A DNA stretch of 47,972 nucleotides, from assembly GCA_029261305.1 (NCBI GenBank), contig JAJDBO010000407.1, forward strand, positions 1 to 47,972, in the 5' to 3' direction. Below, in pieces: positions 1 through 8,827 of the stretch. The number at the start of each line of letters is the position of its first letter. Positions within the stretch are counted from its first letter, which is position 1. The translations under genes were made by a program, and so were the position numbers. Source of the stretch: Nitrospirales bacterium (GTDB lineage Bacteria; Nitrospirota; Nitrospiria; Nitrospirales; UBA8639). The notes beneath the pieces are model-generated. The model did no database searches, had not been told where the DNA came from, and saw nothing but the letters and a program-made list of their open reading frames with translations.

Positions 1-335
1 TCAGGTGTCTGTCAATTCCGGGCCACCTCAAGTTGACCCCATAAGTAAGTCATTTACTGCTGTCATTTATAGTTAAGGTATCTCTTTAAGTCTAATATTC
101 CAATTGACCCTTCAATGGGTTCTTTGATACTGTTTTGTCAATTCTAAGAGGCCATTTAACACTCCTTTTCCCCTCACGAAGAGCCTCGAATATCAGCTGC
201 AGAGACAGAATGGTTTGGGGGAAGGACAGGAACAGAAAATAGATTGGGCGAACCATAGGCTCAAAGATTTTGAATCGCCTCGAAATCTGAAATAGAATTG
301 ACTGATTTCCGCTATCGGATCCTTAAAAAGACGCC
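1..335. other. Upstream region without a gene
   Basis: No convincing coding region, RNA gene or terminator is seen here. The stretch is AT-rich between about 40 and 180. Just upstream of the first gene there is no strong ribosome binding site; the bases before the ATG at 336 are A-rich. The promoter of the downstream split-VioB/ebo block should lie here or further upstream, but I cannot place it with confidence. Confidence 0.5.
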
Positions 336-2291
336 ATGTCCTATTTGCAATGTCCCCGCATCGTTTTTTCAGGTGATTTCCAAGCAGACGTTTCAACCGT
401 CAACAACGACGTTCGCCACTACGATAACGCCAATTTTCTTCCCAGCTTCCAGGAATACGGGACGCGCGGCGCCAACGGCTGGTGGAACCCTAGCGGCGGT
501 GCGGCTTTTCGCTTCGTGAACTGCACAGTTCGCTCAGGTGAGCGGCTCGACGGCACTGTCGTGAACGACGCTGCGGACGACTCCGTTATTGGCAAGTTGG
601 TGGCCGGCCCCAGCGACCGATCGAGCGGGAAAATGGTGGACCTCGACCCGCAAATGCAGATGACCTCCCAGTTGATCGCCGTTGGAATTCGCTTATACAC
701 GCCTGAAAACAAGCTGCTGCTACAGGGTACGTTGGCTGACACCGGTTTCCGCGATTTGAGCCTTCGCCAGTTGAGTGGGGGCAACGTTAACGGTCAGCCC
801 CTCGGCGCACTCTGGACATCGTCCCTTAATGATCTCGAGTGGGGCGACATTCAAGGTTCAGCATTGTTACCCGAGCTTAAGGCAAGTGCCGTCGACGGAC
901 GCCTTTCCGTCAACCTGGCAGGCTTTGGCTACTATTATAATCACGCCAATGATGGCCGTTTCTCCATGGGTCGCCTGTTGGGGAGCATTGGCCCGTGGAA
1001 AATGGGCGAGCCCGAGCGGTTCGCACCCGCAAGAAGGCTGTACAGCGCCTTCGCGCCAAACGGAAATACCTTGTTTGGCTACAGCAATTTCGCGGTCTCG
1101 GATGACGATCGGCTGACACTCGATCTGGGTAACTCTATTCCGATCAAAGATGCTCTCGGCACAATCGATGATAGTTTCTCAACGTTCAAGGTGGTTGTGT
1201 CCAAGTCGAAAATGACAGATCGAGGCAACACGAGCACCCCAGTCTTTGCAGATCCTGCGAACTATGAGCCCATCGGCGAGATTCGCCTCACCAATCGGAA
1301 CGATTGGTTGCTGAATACTGGGGGCATGGTTTCTCTCTCGATTCCCAGCGCGGCCAAATCACTCATCGAGAATCATCAAGTCTTGCTAGTGTGGCTGAGG
1401 AATAATCGTGAGATTGTGGTCGCACAAGAATCCGAGAACGGCATCATGGCCAAGGCCGATCAGAATGTGCAAAGAATCAACGCGGGGCAAACCAAGCATG
1501 TGGATTTCTACGCCTATCAATGGGGCAAGCCACTGGCCAACACCAGCTTCAATCTATTGCAAGTGAATGTTGAGAAGGAGGACCCCGCTGACCCTGGAGA
1601 TCCGTTCTTCCCTAATACGCCGACCCCCGCCACCGGCGTTCCCGCTAGCGCCCTTTCGTATCCGAAGACCATCAAGACTGACAGCCTGGGTAAATATACG
1701 ATAGACGTTTTGGGAAAAGATCTGAATTCGCCTCGCGGGTACATCGACGGGCAGATGTACAACATTGGCTTTGAGTTGACAAATTCAAACGGGCGGTTAG
1801 CTGGGTACAGTCGCGATTGGATTTTTATTTTGCTGTTCGATGAATACAAGGTCCCAGATGCTCCGACATGGAATGATGTTGGACCGATCTGGAGGCAGTT
1901 CGGCAATCTGTACCCCATCATGAGCAAGCACATTGTGAACATGGGGGATCGCGACGCCATACTCGAACGAAAGGACCTCCTTGTCTATGCGTTTTCGCTT
2001 AAAGAGGACGATCCGATGTACATGCCGGTGACGCGCGATTTATCGGAGAACAAACGTGCTGCCCTGGTAAAATGGTTGCGCAATCCATCGGTCGACGACG
2101 CGCTCCCAGAGGAGGAAATGGAAGGGATACGTAGTGCACCAAGAGTGGCCCAACCCGTTTCAGAGGCAGTCACGCCCATGGGAATCGAGGAGGTCGAGGT
2201 TCTCAAACAGGAGACCCTTTCAAAGGGTGGCGTGATGGACATCCTCCCGATACCTGAGTTTTCGCCAGCTGATTTGAAGTTCGAGGACTGA
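336..2291 (+). CDS. VioB N-terminal-half-like protein (copy 1)
   Basis: This 651-residue protein is a stand-alone relative of the N-terminal half of VioB, the violacein enzyme that joins two indole-3-pyruvate imines. Seen: it opens MSYLQCPRIVFSG (VioB opens MSILDFPRIHFRG), has STVNN soon after, and near the C-end has LYPIMSKH then YMPVTRDLS, matching VioB YPFMSDKV and YMPSTRELS. In VioB the ferritin-like half follows in the same chain; here it is the next gene, 30 bases on. Two paralogues at 12919-15033 and 16679-18736 share start, landmarks and length, which supports this ATG although it lacks a clear Shine-Dalgarno. A 60-residue acidic tail after the shared core is specific to this copy. 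No signal peptide is visible. The activity of the N-half alone is unknown; the family assignment is strong, the reaction is not. Confidence 0.72.
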   Translation: MSYLQCPRIVFSGDFQADVSTVNNDVRHYDNANFLPSFQEYGTRGANGWWNPSGGAAFRFVNCTVRSGERLDGTVVNDAADDSVIGKLVAGPSDRSSGKMVDLDPQMQMTSQLIAVGIRLYTPENKLLLQGTLADTGFRDLSLRQLSGGNVNGQPLGALWTSSLNDLEWGDIQGSALLPELKASAVDGRLSVNLAGFGYYYNHANDGRFSMGRLLGSIGPWKMGEPERFAPARRLYSAFAPNGNTLFGYSNFAVSDDDRLTLDLGNSIPIKDALGTIDDSFSTFKVVVSKSKMTDRGNTSTPVFADPANYEPIGEIRLTNRNDWLLNTGGMVSLSIPSAAKSLIENHQVLLVWLRNNREIVVAQESENGIMAKADQNVQRINAGQTKHVDFYAYQWGKPLANTSFNLLQVNVEKEDPADPGDPFFPNTPTPATGVPASALSYPKTIKTDSLGKYTIDVLGKDLNSPRGYIDGQMYNIGFELTNSNGRLAGYSRDWIFILLFDEYKVPDAPTWNDVGPIWRQFGNLYPIMSKHIVNMGDRDAILERKDLLVYAFSLKEDDPMYMPVTRDLSENKRAALVKWLRNPSVDDALPEEEMEGIRSAPRVAQPVSEAVTPMGIEEVEVLKQETLSKGGVMDILPIPEFSPADLKFED

Positions 2292-2321
2292 GCTTACGAG
2301 GGAAGGTTAGGGAAGCGAACC

Positions 2322-3374
2322 ATGCTAAAGATCAGGCCAGAGATTGTCGGGGAGGTTGATGCGGCGAAATCCCTGAGCGATCTGCACAAGCCGCTGCAAA
2401 ACGCCATTCAGCTCGAGCATTCCACGTTACCGCCCTACCTGACGGCGATGTTTTCCCTGGATACCGGAAAAAACAAAGAGATCCGCGAGATCATACACTC
2501 GGTCGTCGTAGAGGAAATGCTGCATATGACGATCGCCTGCAATATCTTAAACGCGTTCGACGGTTCGCCAGCGATCAATACTCCCGAGTTTGTCCCCAAG
2601 TATCCAGGCCCCTTGCCCTTGCACATTGGCGGAAACCTGATTGTGGGATTGGCTGCCTATTCGAAAGACGTCGTGCATGACACCTTCATGGCGATTGAGG
2701 AGCCTGAACATCCCCTGGATTTTCCTTTGATTGCCGAGGCCACAATGCTCGAAGCCACGCCGGAGTTCAAGACTATTGGTGAGTTTTACGACCATCTGAT
2801 CAAAAAGATCAATGAACTTGGGATCGATAAACTTCCTGGCAACCCGGCTAAGCAAGTCACCTCGTCGGCATTCGACGAGTCGGATTTGTTTGAGATTCAT
2901 ACGAGCGATGATGCGATACGAGCGATAAATGTCATTGTCGAGCAGGGCGAAGGCACGTCGAAATCGCCCCTCGACCAGGATTGCCGATACGCCCACTATT
3001 ACCGGTTCAGTGAGCTTTACATGGGCAGGCGTCTGCGTAGAGACCGAAGCGTGAAGCAGGGATTTTCGTTCACCGGCGACGTCATTCCCTTCAACAAGAA
3101 CGGAGTCCAGCCGCTTTTTCCAAATACCAAGGCCGAAGATATCCTTGCGGGTACCGAGGCGCGCCGTCAGGCCGATCAGTTCAACTTCAGCTATGGCAAA
3201 CTCTTGAACGGCTTGCACCGTACGTTCAACGGCGAGCCGGGTTATTTGACGAACACCATTGGGTTGATGTTCGATCTTACCCTGATCGGCGAACGCCTTT
3301 GCTCCATGCCGTTTCCGAACAAATCCGGTTTTCACTGTGGGACGCCTTTCCAATACGTCAATGTTAATCAGTAG
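2322..3374 (+). CDS. Ferritin-like VioB C-terminal-half protein
   Basis: This 350-residue protein is a ferritin-like four-helix protein of the VioB type (Pfam ferritin-like family PF12902 in my recollection). Seen: LEHSTLPPYL near residue 32 and VVVEEMLHMTIACNIL near residue 63 supply Glu and EExxH ligands for a diiron site, matching LELSVMLQYLY and HEEMIHYLVVNNLL of VioB. Further on, QGEGTSKSP and HYYRFSELYMG match VioB QGEGGALDS and the following H-FQRLREM. The gene starts 30 bases after the N-half gene with GGGAAG ahead of the ATG, so the two are probably co-translated and form one enzyme as two chains. In violacein and rebeccamycin/staurosporine pathways such enzymes couple tryptophan-derived imines; the substrate here is unknown. 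No signal peptide, so probably cytoplasmic. Confidence 0.78.
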   Translation: MLKIRPEIVGEVDAAKSLSDLHKPLQNAIQLEHSTLPPYLTAMFSLDTGKNKEIREIIHSVVVEEMLHMTIACNILNAFDGSPAINTPEFVPKYPGPLPLHIGGNLIVGLAAYSKDVVHDTFMAIEEPEHPLDFPLIAEATMLEATPEFKTIGEFYDHLIKKINELGIDKLPGNPAKQVTSSAFDESDLFEIHTSDDAIRAINVIVEQGEGTSKSPLDQDCRYAHYYRFSELYMGRRLRRDRSVKQGFSFTGDVIPFNKNGVQPLFPNTKAEDILAGTEARRQADQFNFSYGKLLNGLHRTFNGEPGYLTNTIGLMFDLTLIGERLCSMPFPNKSGFHCGTPFQYVNVNQ

Positions 3375-3375
3375 A

Positions 3376-3450
3376 CCATTCAAGGGTGTTGTTGAAGGGC
3401 TCGCCCTCGGAGACCTCTGCTGGCGACTTTTTTCAACATTCTCAGCAGGT
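3376..3450 (-). repeat. Dispersed GAATGTT-type repeat, partial copy
   Basis: Read on the minus strand this begins GAATGTTGAAAAAAG followed by TCGCCAGCAG, differing by one base from the left end of the 208-base element at 46138-46345. It fills the gap between the ferritin-like gene and the GAF gene and ends just before the GTG start at 3457. An internal near-palindrome around GGGCGAGCCC could form a hairpin between the two genes. Confidence 0.6.
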
Positions 3451-3456
3451 ATTTAT

Positions 3457-3867
3457 GTGACTCAAGAAAACAATACAAAAAAATGGCTTTCCGACTTTCT
3501 GGCCAGGCATGAAGGAGTGGCGGGTACCGTTCATATCCGGCAGGGAGACATCCTGGAACTTGCCACAGCAATAAATATTCCTCTCAAGGTGCAGGAGCTC
3601 ACGGCGAAGATTCCATGCGGCAAAGGCATGGCGGGGCTTGCGTGGGAACGAAAAGAGCCGGTACAAACGTGTAACCTAAAAACAGATGAATCGGGTGATG
3701 TTGGTCCTGGAGCTAAGGCGGTCGACGCTCGTGCCGCGGTGGCATTGCCTGTGTACCATGACAGTGGTGAGGTTCGTGCGGTCATAGGAATTGCTTTTAT
3801 AGATGAACGCGACCTTCTTCCCTCTGACCTCCAAGACCTCTTACAGGATGCCGCCACTTTGTTGTGA
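3457..3867 (+). CDS. GAF-domain protein
   Basis: A 136-residue protein made almost entirely of one GAF-like fold. Seen: PCGKGMAGLAWERKEPVQTC, a typical GAF core with the G-MAG-A loop, then AVALPVYHDSGEVRAVIGI, the central strand pair of GAF domains. No kinase, cyclase or DNA-binding domain is attached, so it would act as a small ligand or redox sensor or as a subunit. I chose the GTG at 3457 because an upstream ATG at 3337 would overlap the ferritin-like gene and translate a dispersed repeat. Its stop overlaps the possible GTG start of eboA (GTGA), so it appears to be the first member of, or coupled to, the ebo operon. A ligand cannot be read from the sequence. Confidence 0.7.
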   Translation: MTQENNTKKWLSDFLARHEGVAGTVHIRQGDILELATAINIPLKVQELTAKIPCGKGMAGLAWERKEPVQTCNLKTDESGDVGPGAKAVDARAAVALPVYHDSGEVRAVIGIAFIDERDLLPSDLQDLLQDAATLL

Positions 3868-4562
3868 GCTTTCTTATGACATCCCAAACCAAGTCTAGAT
3901 ACTGTATTGAGTTGGTGGGATGTTATTGCGCGGCCTCTGGACGGGAATGGCTGTACGATGTTTACTCCAAACTGGGGACACCCTTCGACGCCAGTCTTTT
4001 CGCCACAGCCTATTCTGGAGCCCGACGCCGCCTTGGTAAGCCAGTTGTTGAACGAGAGTCCACGGAGGTACCAAACTTTGAGAACGGAGAGCTCTCTGTT
4101 TTAAAGGGTTCAACAATGGAAGAAGTCGGACGAGCCGCGTTGCTTTTGCGAGCAACGGAATCCCTCCCTGAGGAGGCTCACCCTAACTTTGTGCACGGCG
4201 TCTATCAACGTGGTGACAACCACGAACGAAAGGCGTTGCTACGTGCATTATCGGTTCTTCCCGATCCTGCCCGTTTTCTTTCGACTGCGGTCGAAGCCTG
4301 TCGAATAAATGTCCCGACGGTCTTTGAAGCTATTGCCTGTGAGAACCCGTACCCTTTTCACTATTTCTCGGATTTGCATTTCAGCCAAATGGTTATCAAG
4401 GCCCTTTTCATTGGTACTTCTCTTTCTAGATTGGTTGGGTTACAGACACGCATTACACCTGACCTCGTCCGGATGGTCGAGGACTATGCGAGCGAGAGAC
4501 TCGCAGCAGGGCGTTTGGTGCCTCACGATATTACTTTAATTACTCCTAACGGGAAACTCTAA
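3864..4562 (+). CDS. eboA: EboA-family protein
   Basis: This 232-residue, mostly helical protein is recognised as EboA from its helical pattern (AALLLRATESLPEEAHPNFV, ERKALLRALSVLPDPARF, FEAIACENPYPFHYFSD, MVIKALFIGTSL) together with the ordered set of other ebo genes downstream. EboA proteins have no known catalytic activity; they are encoded at the head of ebo metabolite-traffic operons, such as the one needed for periplasmic delivery of the scytonemin monomer in Nostoc. The GTG at 3864 overlaps the GAF stop; an ATG at 3876 is the alternative start. The stop is 2 bases before eboB. No signal peptide or membrane segment is visible, so it is likely cytoplasmic. Confidence 0.82.
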   Translation: MSFLMTSQTKSRYCIELVGCYCAASGREWLYDVYSKLGTPFDASLFATAYSGARRRLGKPVVERESTEVPNFENGELSVLKGSTMEEVGRAALLLRATESLPEEAHPNFVHGVYQRGDNHERKALLRALSVLPDPARFLSTAVEACRINVPTVFEAIACENPYPFHYFSDLHFSQMVIKALFIGTSLSRLVGLQTRITPDLVRMVEDYASERLAAGRLVPHDITLITPNGKL

Positions 4563-4564
4563 CG

Positions 4565-5449
4565 ATGAACATGTTTGATCCCCATATTCATATGACCTCG
4601 AGGACCACTCGTGACTATGAAGAGATGGCCAAAGAAGGTATTGTCGCCATCGTCGAACCTGCGTTTTGGGTAGGGCAGCCTAGGACCCATGTGGGAACGT
4701 TCGAAGATTATTTTCTTTCTCTTCTCGGATGGGAACGATTTCGGGCTAGCCAATTTGGCATCACCCATTTCTGTACGTTAGCGCTCAATCCAAAGGAAGC
4801 CAATAATCCGACTGTAGCACAGGGTGTCCTCGAACTCCTTCCCCGCTATCTGGAAAAAGACAACGTGGTGGCAGTTGGTGAGATTGGGTTCGATGATCAG
4901 ACCGATGCAGAAGAACGCTGTTTCCTGGCGCAAATGAGTTTGGCCATGGAATTTGACCTGCCGGTATTGATTCACACCCCTCACCGTGACAAGAAACGTG
5001 GGACCGAACGCAGTCTCGCTCTGGTTCGGGACGTCGGGATCGCTGAGGAGCGGGTCCTCATTGACCACAACACCGAGGAGACCCTCCCCATGGTGCTTGA
5101 CACTGGATGCTGGGCAGGTCATTCCATTTATCCTCATTCGAAAATGGATGAAGCTCGAATGGTGGCGTTGGTCCAACGTTACGGTGGTGAGAGAATTCTG
5201 ATCAACAGCGCCGCAGATTGGGGAGTAAGTGATCCGCTAAAAGTACCCAAGACGGTCAAAGCTATGAAGGAAGTGAATATTCCTCAAGAAACAATACAAA
5301 CTATTGTCTGGAAGAATCCGGTGGAATTTTTCGGACAGAGCGGCCGTCTCGACTTCAGTACACTTGACCAGGATCAATCTATTGACCAGCGACAGCTATG
5401 GGAAGGCAATTCTGTCCTTCGAGGTCAGGAGCCAATTGTCCCAAAATAA
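4565..5449 (+). CDS. eboB: EboB, TatD-like metal hydrolase
   Basis: A 294-residue TatD/amidohydrolase-superfamily TIM barrel. Seen: MFDPHIHM at the N-end gives the HxH metal pair, VGEIGFDD gives the bridging Glu, LPVLIHTPHRD and VLIDHN give the two later His, and NSAADWGVSD gives the last Asp, so all expected metal ligands are present. Canonical TatD enzymes are phosphodiesterases or nucleases; the EboB branch travels only with ebo genes and its substrate is not known. The gene begins two bases after eboA and ends ten bases before eboF, so it is in the same transcript. Predicted to be cytoplasmic. Confidence 0.85.
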   Translation: MNMFDPHIHMTSRTTRDYEEMAKEGIVAIVEPAFWVGQPRTHVGTFEDYFLSLLGWERFRASQFGITHFCTLALNPKEANNPTVAQGVLELLPRYLEKDNVVAVGEIGFDDQTDAEERCFLAQMSLAMEFDLPVLIHTPHRDKKRGTERSLALVRDVGIAEERVLIDHNTEETLPMVLDTGCWAGHSIYPHSKMDEARMVALVQRYGGERILINSAADWGVSDPLKVPKTVKAMKEVNIPQETIQTIVWKNPVEFFGQSGRLDFSTLDQDQSIDQRQLWEGNSVLRGQEPIVPK

Positions 5450-5459
5450 CTTGAAGAAA

Positions 5460-6833
5460 ATGAGTCCTACGGTTGTGCTAAATGTCGTGGGGCTCACGCA
5501 AGATCTCCTTGGTCCTCACACCCCAAATTTAAACAAGCGAATCAAAGAGGGCGGACTACATCATCTACAGACGGTCACGCCTGCTGTTACCTGTTCCGTG
5601 CAAGCAACCATGACGACGGGCCTTCTCCCTAGCGAGCATGGCATCGTTGGAAATGGCTGGTATTATCGGGATCTCAGTGAAGTCTGGTTTTGGCGGCAAT
5701 CCAATCGATTGGTAGCAGGTGAAAAAATCTGGGACGCTGCGCGTCGTATCAACCCTGCTTTTACCTGCGCCAAGCTTTTCTGGTGGTACAACATGTATTC
5801 ATCAGCCGACTATACAGTGACTCCGCGCCCCATGTATCCAGTGGATGGACGAAAGATTCCGGATGTTTATACACAACCAGCGGCACTTCGAGATGAGCTT
5901 AACGCAAAGTTTGGGGCATTCCCTCTTTTTCGTTTTTGGGGCCCAACCGCAGACCTTGTATCCAGCCGGTGGATTGCAGACTGCACGCTTTACATCTACA
6001 ACAAATGTAAGCCGACTCTTACCTTCGTCTACTTACCGCTTCTGGATTACAACCTGCAACGCCTTGGGCCTTATCATGTCGACCTTCAACAAGATCTTCG
6101 GGACGTTGATGCCTTGTGTGGTGAAATTATTAATCGCGTTCAAGCTGATGGAACTAAAATAGTTGTCTTGTCTGAATATGGGGTGACGAAAGTCAATGGT
6201 CCGGTCCATATTAACCGCGCATTGCGACAAGCCGGTCTCCTTCATGTGCGAGAGGAATTAGGCCATGAATTACTTGACTGCGGAGCATCGAAAGCCTTTG
6301 CGGTGGCAGATCACCAAGTCGCTCACGTGTATGTTCAATCGCCCGATCGCGTTCAAGAGGTCAAGGATCTGTTAGAAAGCCTAGATGGAGTGGACTCTGT
6401 CTTAGACGAAGAAGGTCAACGACAATACGGGCTCAATCACGCTCGAGCAGGGGAATTAGTGGCCATCAGCAAAGCGGATCGGTGGTTTACCTATTACTAT
6501 TGGTTAGAGGATGATCGGGCGCCTGATTTTGCTCGAACGGTAGATATCCATCGCAAGCCTGGCTATGACCCGGTAGAACTGTTTCTCGATCCTGCCTTAA
6601 AGTTTCCAAGGCTTGAGATCGGGACGCGACTATTGAAAAAACAACTAGGGTTTCGAACCTTAATGGATGTCATTGGATTAGATGCTTCCTTACCTCAGGG
6701 ATCGCATGGACGCGTCACAGACAAACCTGAAGCTGGGCCGCTTCTCATATCCTCTGAACCAAGTGTGATCCCTCAGGGTTCTATATCCGCCACACAAGTC
6801 AAATCGATTATCCTTCAACATATTTTCGACTGA
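5460..6833 (+). CDS. eboF: EboF, alkaline-phosphatase-superfamily phosphodiesterase
   Basis: A 457-residue member of the nucleotide pyrophosphatase/phosphodiesterase branch of the alkaline phosphatase superfamily. Seen: TPAVTCSVQATMTTGLLPSE followed by HGIVGNGWYYRD, the nucleophile/oxyanion region; LPLLDYNLQRLGP, in the place of the usual D--GH--GP metal motif; VVLSEYGV where most relatives have SDHGM; and ADHQVAHVYV near the end. The changed second and third motifs suggest altered metal ligation or substrate, as in other EboF proteins rather than decay. I start it at the ATG at 5460, ten bases after eboB; a longer frame back to 5304 would overlap eboB. It may process a phosphorylated or phosphodiester-linked Ebo intermediate; that is inference. 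Confidence 0.82.
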   Translation: MSPTVVLNVVGLTQDLLGPHTPNLNKRIKEGGLHHLQTVTPAVTCSVQATMTTGLLPSEHGIVGNGWYYRDLSEVWFWRQSNRLVAGEKIWDAARRINPAFTCAKLFWWYNMYSSADYTVTPRPMYPVDGRKIPDVYTQPAALRDELNAKFGAFPLFRFWGPTADLVSSRWIADCTLYIYNKCKPTLTFVYLPLLDYNLQRLGPYHVDLQQDLRDVDALCGEIINRVQADGTKIVVLSEYGVTKVNGPVHINRALRQAGLLHVREELGHELLDCGASKAFAVADHQVAHVYVQSPDRVQEVKDLLESLDGVDSVLDEEGQRQYGLNHARAGELVAISKADRWFTYYYWLEDDRAPDFARTVDIHRKPGYDPVELFLDPALKFPRLEIGTRLLKKQLGFRTLMDVIGLDASLPQGSHGRVTDKPEAGPLLISSEPSVIPQGSISATQVKSIILQHIFD

Positions 6834-6958
6834 CGACTTGTATGGAAGGGTTACCTTGATTTCGTTAATTGTTTTTGTCATCCAATACCATCCTTGAATT
6901 CTGAAAAAGATGGAAGCTGGAAAATGAGCACCTTACATAGGGAAATGAAAAACTACCG

Positions 6959-8827
6959 ATGCTAGCGATACAGAGATGGCTCGGACTTTTGTTCAGCCTT
7001 TTTCTTTTAATTCTTATTCCGTTCATCATTTTTGAAGAAACCATTGCCAGAGTATTCCACGACACTTTAGCAACCAACCAAGATCCCATTTGGCTTGCAG
7101 GGTTTCTCGCGATTCTTTTGGCTTCGGACTTAGTTCTTCCTATTCCTTCGAGTATTGCGAGCACGGCTGCTGGAACCCTCCTAGGGTTTGCCGCTGGGAC
7201 GGTAACCTGTTGGGTGGGGATGTCGCTTGGGTGCGTTCTTGGCTATTGGCTTGGCACGACAATGGGCACTCCTGTCGCCCACTATCTAGTTGGAGAGCAA
7301 GAGCTTGAAAAGGCAAAACGACTTGGACATCAGTATGGCGCGATCGTTCTCATTGTCACCCGTGCAGTTCCTGTTCTTGCTGAAGCATCGGTGATCTCGG
7401 CGGGATTGACTCAGGTTTCTCCACGGATATTTTTTATCGTGACAGGACTTGGGAACCTCGGGATTTCTCTAGTGTATTCGGGTATTGGCGCATTTGCCTA
7501 TGAAACCAACTCTCTTTTGATGGCGCTGGCTGGAGCGATTCTTGTTCCTGGCTTTGCGATTGTCATGACCAGTGTCATGTTTTTCAGAGGAAACGTTCTA
7601 GAGGCTTTTTCCTTTGGTGAACGGGGAATGAAGAAGGAAAGTGTTCCCGCTGAAAGGATTTCAGAAAATGTGGAAGCCCGTTTTTCCATTCCCTTCCAGT
7701 ACCAAGTATCCTTTACGAATAAAGTCTTCGATCCACAAAATCCATTGCTTGTTCGTACCTTGGCTCAAAAAGAACCCTCTCGCCAACATTGCCTGACTGT
7801 TTTTGTGGACGATGGGGTCATGGCGCTTTGGCCCAATTTGGAACAAGAGATCAAAGGGTACATTGATGAGCACAAACAACATCTTCGTCTATCGACAAGC
7901 CTGATTAAGGTGCCAGGTGGTGAGGAATCCAAAAACGATCCCGATATTCTTCAAATGGTGTATCGTCAGCTATTCGAGTTAGGCGTTGATCGACATTCCT
8001 TCGTCTTGGCGATAGGAGGGGGAGCCGTCCTTGACACTGTGGGTTATGGAGTGGCCACCACTCATCGCGGTATTCGCCTTGTTCGATTGCCCACGACAGT
8101 TTTAGCACAGAATGACTCAGGAATTGGAATCAAGACTGGAGTGAATTTCTTTGATTCAAAGAATTTTATTGGCGCGTTCGCACCCCCGTTCGCAGTGATC
8201 AATGACTTTCAGTTTCTGAATACTCTCTCGTGTAGGGACCGCCGTGCGGGCATTGCAGAAGCTGTGAAAGTGGCTCTGATCAAGGACCGTGACTTTTTGG
8301 AATGGCTAGAAAGTCAGGTTCAGGCTCTCAATGAATTCGACTTCAACGTCACATCATATATGATCCGCCACTGTGCTGAACTCCATATGAATCATATTGT
8401 TCACAGCGGTGACCCTTTCGAGACGGGAAACGCACGACCACTGGATTATGGCCACTGGTCGGCCCATAAGTTGGAGTCATTGACCCAACATGAACTCCGA
8501 CACGGAGAGGCCGTTGCCATAGGCATAGCAATTGACTCGCGATATGCATCACAAATTGGTCTTCTTCCGAAAGGGACAGAAGCCCGTATTTGCCACCTTT
8601 TAGAAAATTTGGGATTTCGACTCTGGCATCCAGTTATGCGCGACACAGACGGTAATGGGAAATTACGACTCATCGAAGGTATCCGAGAGTTTCGTGAACA
8701 CCTCGGTGGAGACCTTTCCATTACGCTTCTTACAGATATTGGGAGAAAAGTAGAAGTACATGACATAGATCTCAAAGAGATAGAAACGGTCATCCACTGG
8801 CTTGAAGACCGGGACCGAAGATCATGA
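6959..8827 (+). CDS. eboD: VTT (DedA-like) membrane domain fused to EboD sugar-phosphate cyclase
   Basis: This uninterrupted 622-residue frame joins two families. Residues about 1-215 are a multi-helix VTT/SNARE-associated (DedA, TMEM64-like) membrane domain: LPIPSS at 60-65, glycine-rich helices, and VTRAVPVLAEASVISAGL at 133-150, the Arg-x-x-Pro re-entrant motif of DedA proteins. After a short linker, residues about 245-622 are a 3-dehydroquinate-synthase-like sugar phosphate cyclase: VPGGEESK, AIGGGAVLD (NAD site), LPTTVLAQNDSGIGIKTGVN, Glu434, His499 in YGHWSAHK and His515 in RHGEAVAIG as zinc ligands. Usual EboD has only the cyclase. It follows eboF after 125 bases and overlaps eboE by 4 (ATGA). 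VTT proteins move lipids or lipid carriers, so this chain may couple cyclitol formation to a membrane step. The fusion is seen; the coupling is inferred. Confidence 0.86.
   Translation: MLAIQRWLGLLFSLFLLILIPFIIFEETIARVFHDTLATNQDPIWLAGFLAILLASDLVLPIPSSIASTAAGTLLGFAAGTVTCWVGMSLGCVLGYWLGTTMGTPVAHYLVGEQELEKAKRLGHQYGAIVLIVTRAVPVLAEASVISAGLTQVSPRIFFIVTGLGNLGISLVYSGIGAFAYETNSLLMALAGAILVPGFAIVMTSVMFFRGNVLEAFSFGERGMKKESVPAERISENVEARFSIPFQYQVSFTNKVFDPQNPLLVRTLAQKEPSRQHCLTVFVDDGVMALWPNLEQEIKGYIDEHKQHLRLSTSLIKVPGGEESKNDPDILQMVYRQLFELGVDRHSFVLAIGGGAVLDTVGYGVATTHRGIRLVRLPTTVLAQNDSGIGIKTGVNFFDSKNFIGAFAPPFAVINDFQFLNTLSCRDRRAGIAEAVKVALIKDRDFLEWLESQVQALNEFDFNVTSYMIRHCAELHMNHIVHSGDPFETGNARPLDYGHWSAHKLESLTQHELRHGEAVAIGIAIDSRYASQIGLLPKGTEARICHLLENLGFRLWHPVMRDTDGNGKLRLIEGIREFREHLGGDLSITLLTDIGRKVEVHDIDLKEIETVIHWLEDRDRRS

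Noticed and set aside
1..40. The first bases (GTCAATTCCGGGCCACC, AGTTGACCCC) look a little like an IS21-family end.
   Set aside because: No istA/istB gene, no second terminus and no target duplication can be seen, so it is a resemblance from memory only.
2547..3383. A 278-residue minus-strand frame opposite the ferritin-like gene.
   Set aside because: It is the shadow of a strongly motif-supported gene and has no ribosome site or family features of its own.
3337..3456. A longer start (ATG 3337) for the GAF protein.
   Set aside because: It would overlap the ferritin-like gene and translate the dispersed repeat; the GTG at 3457 fits the GAF domain limits.
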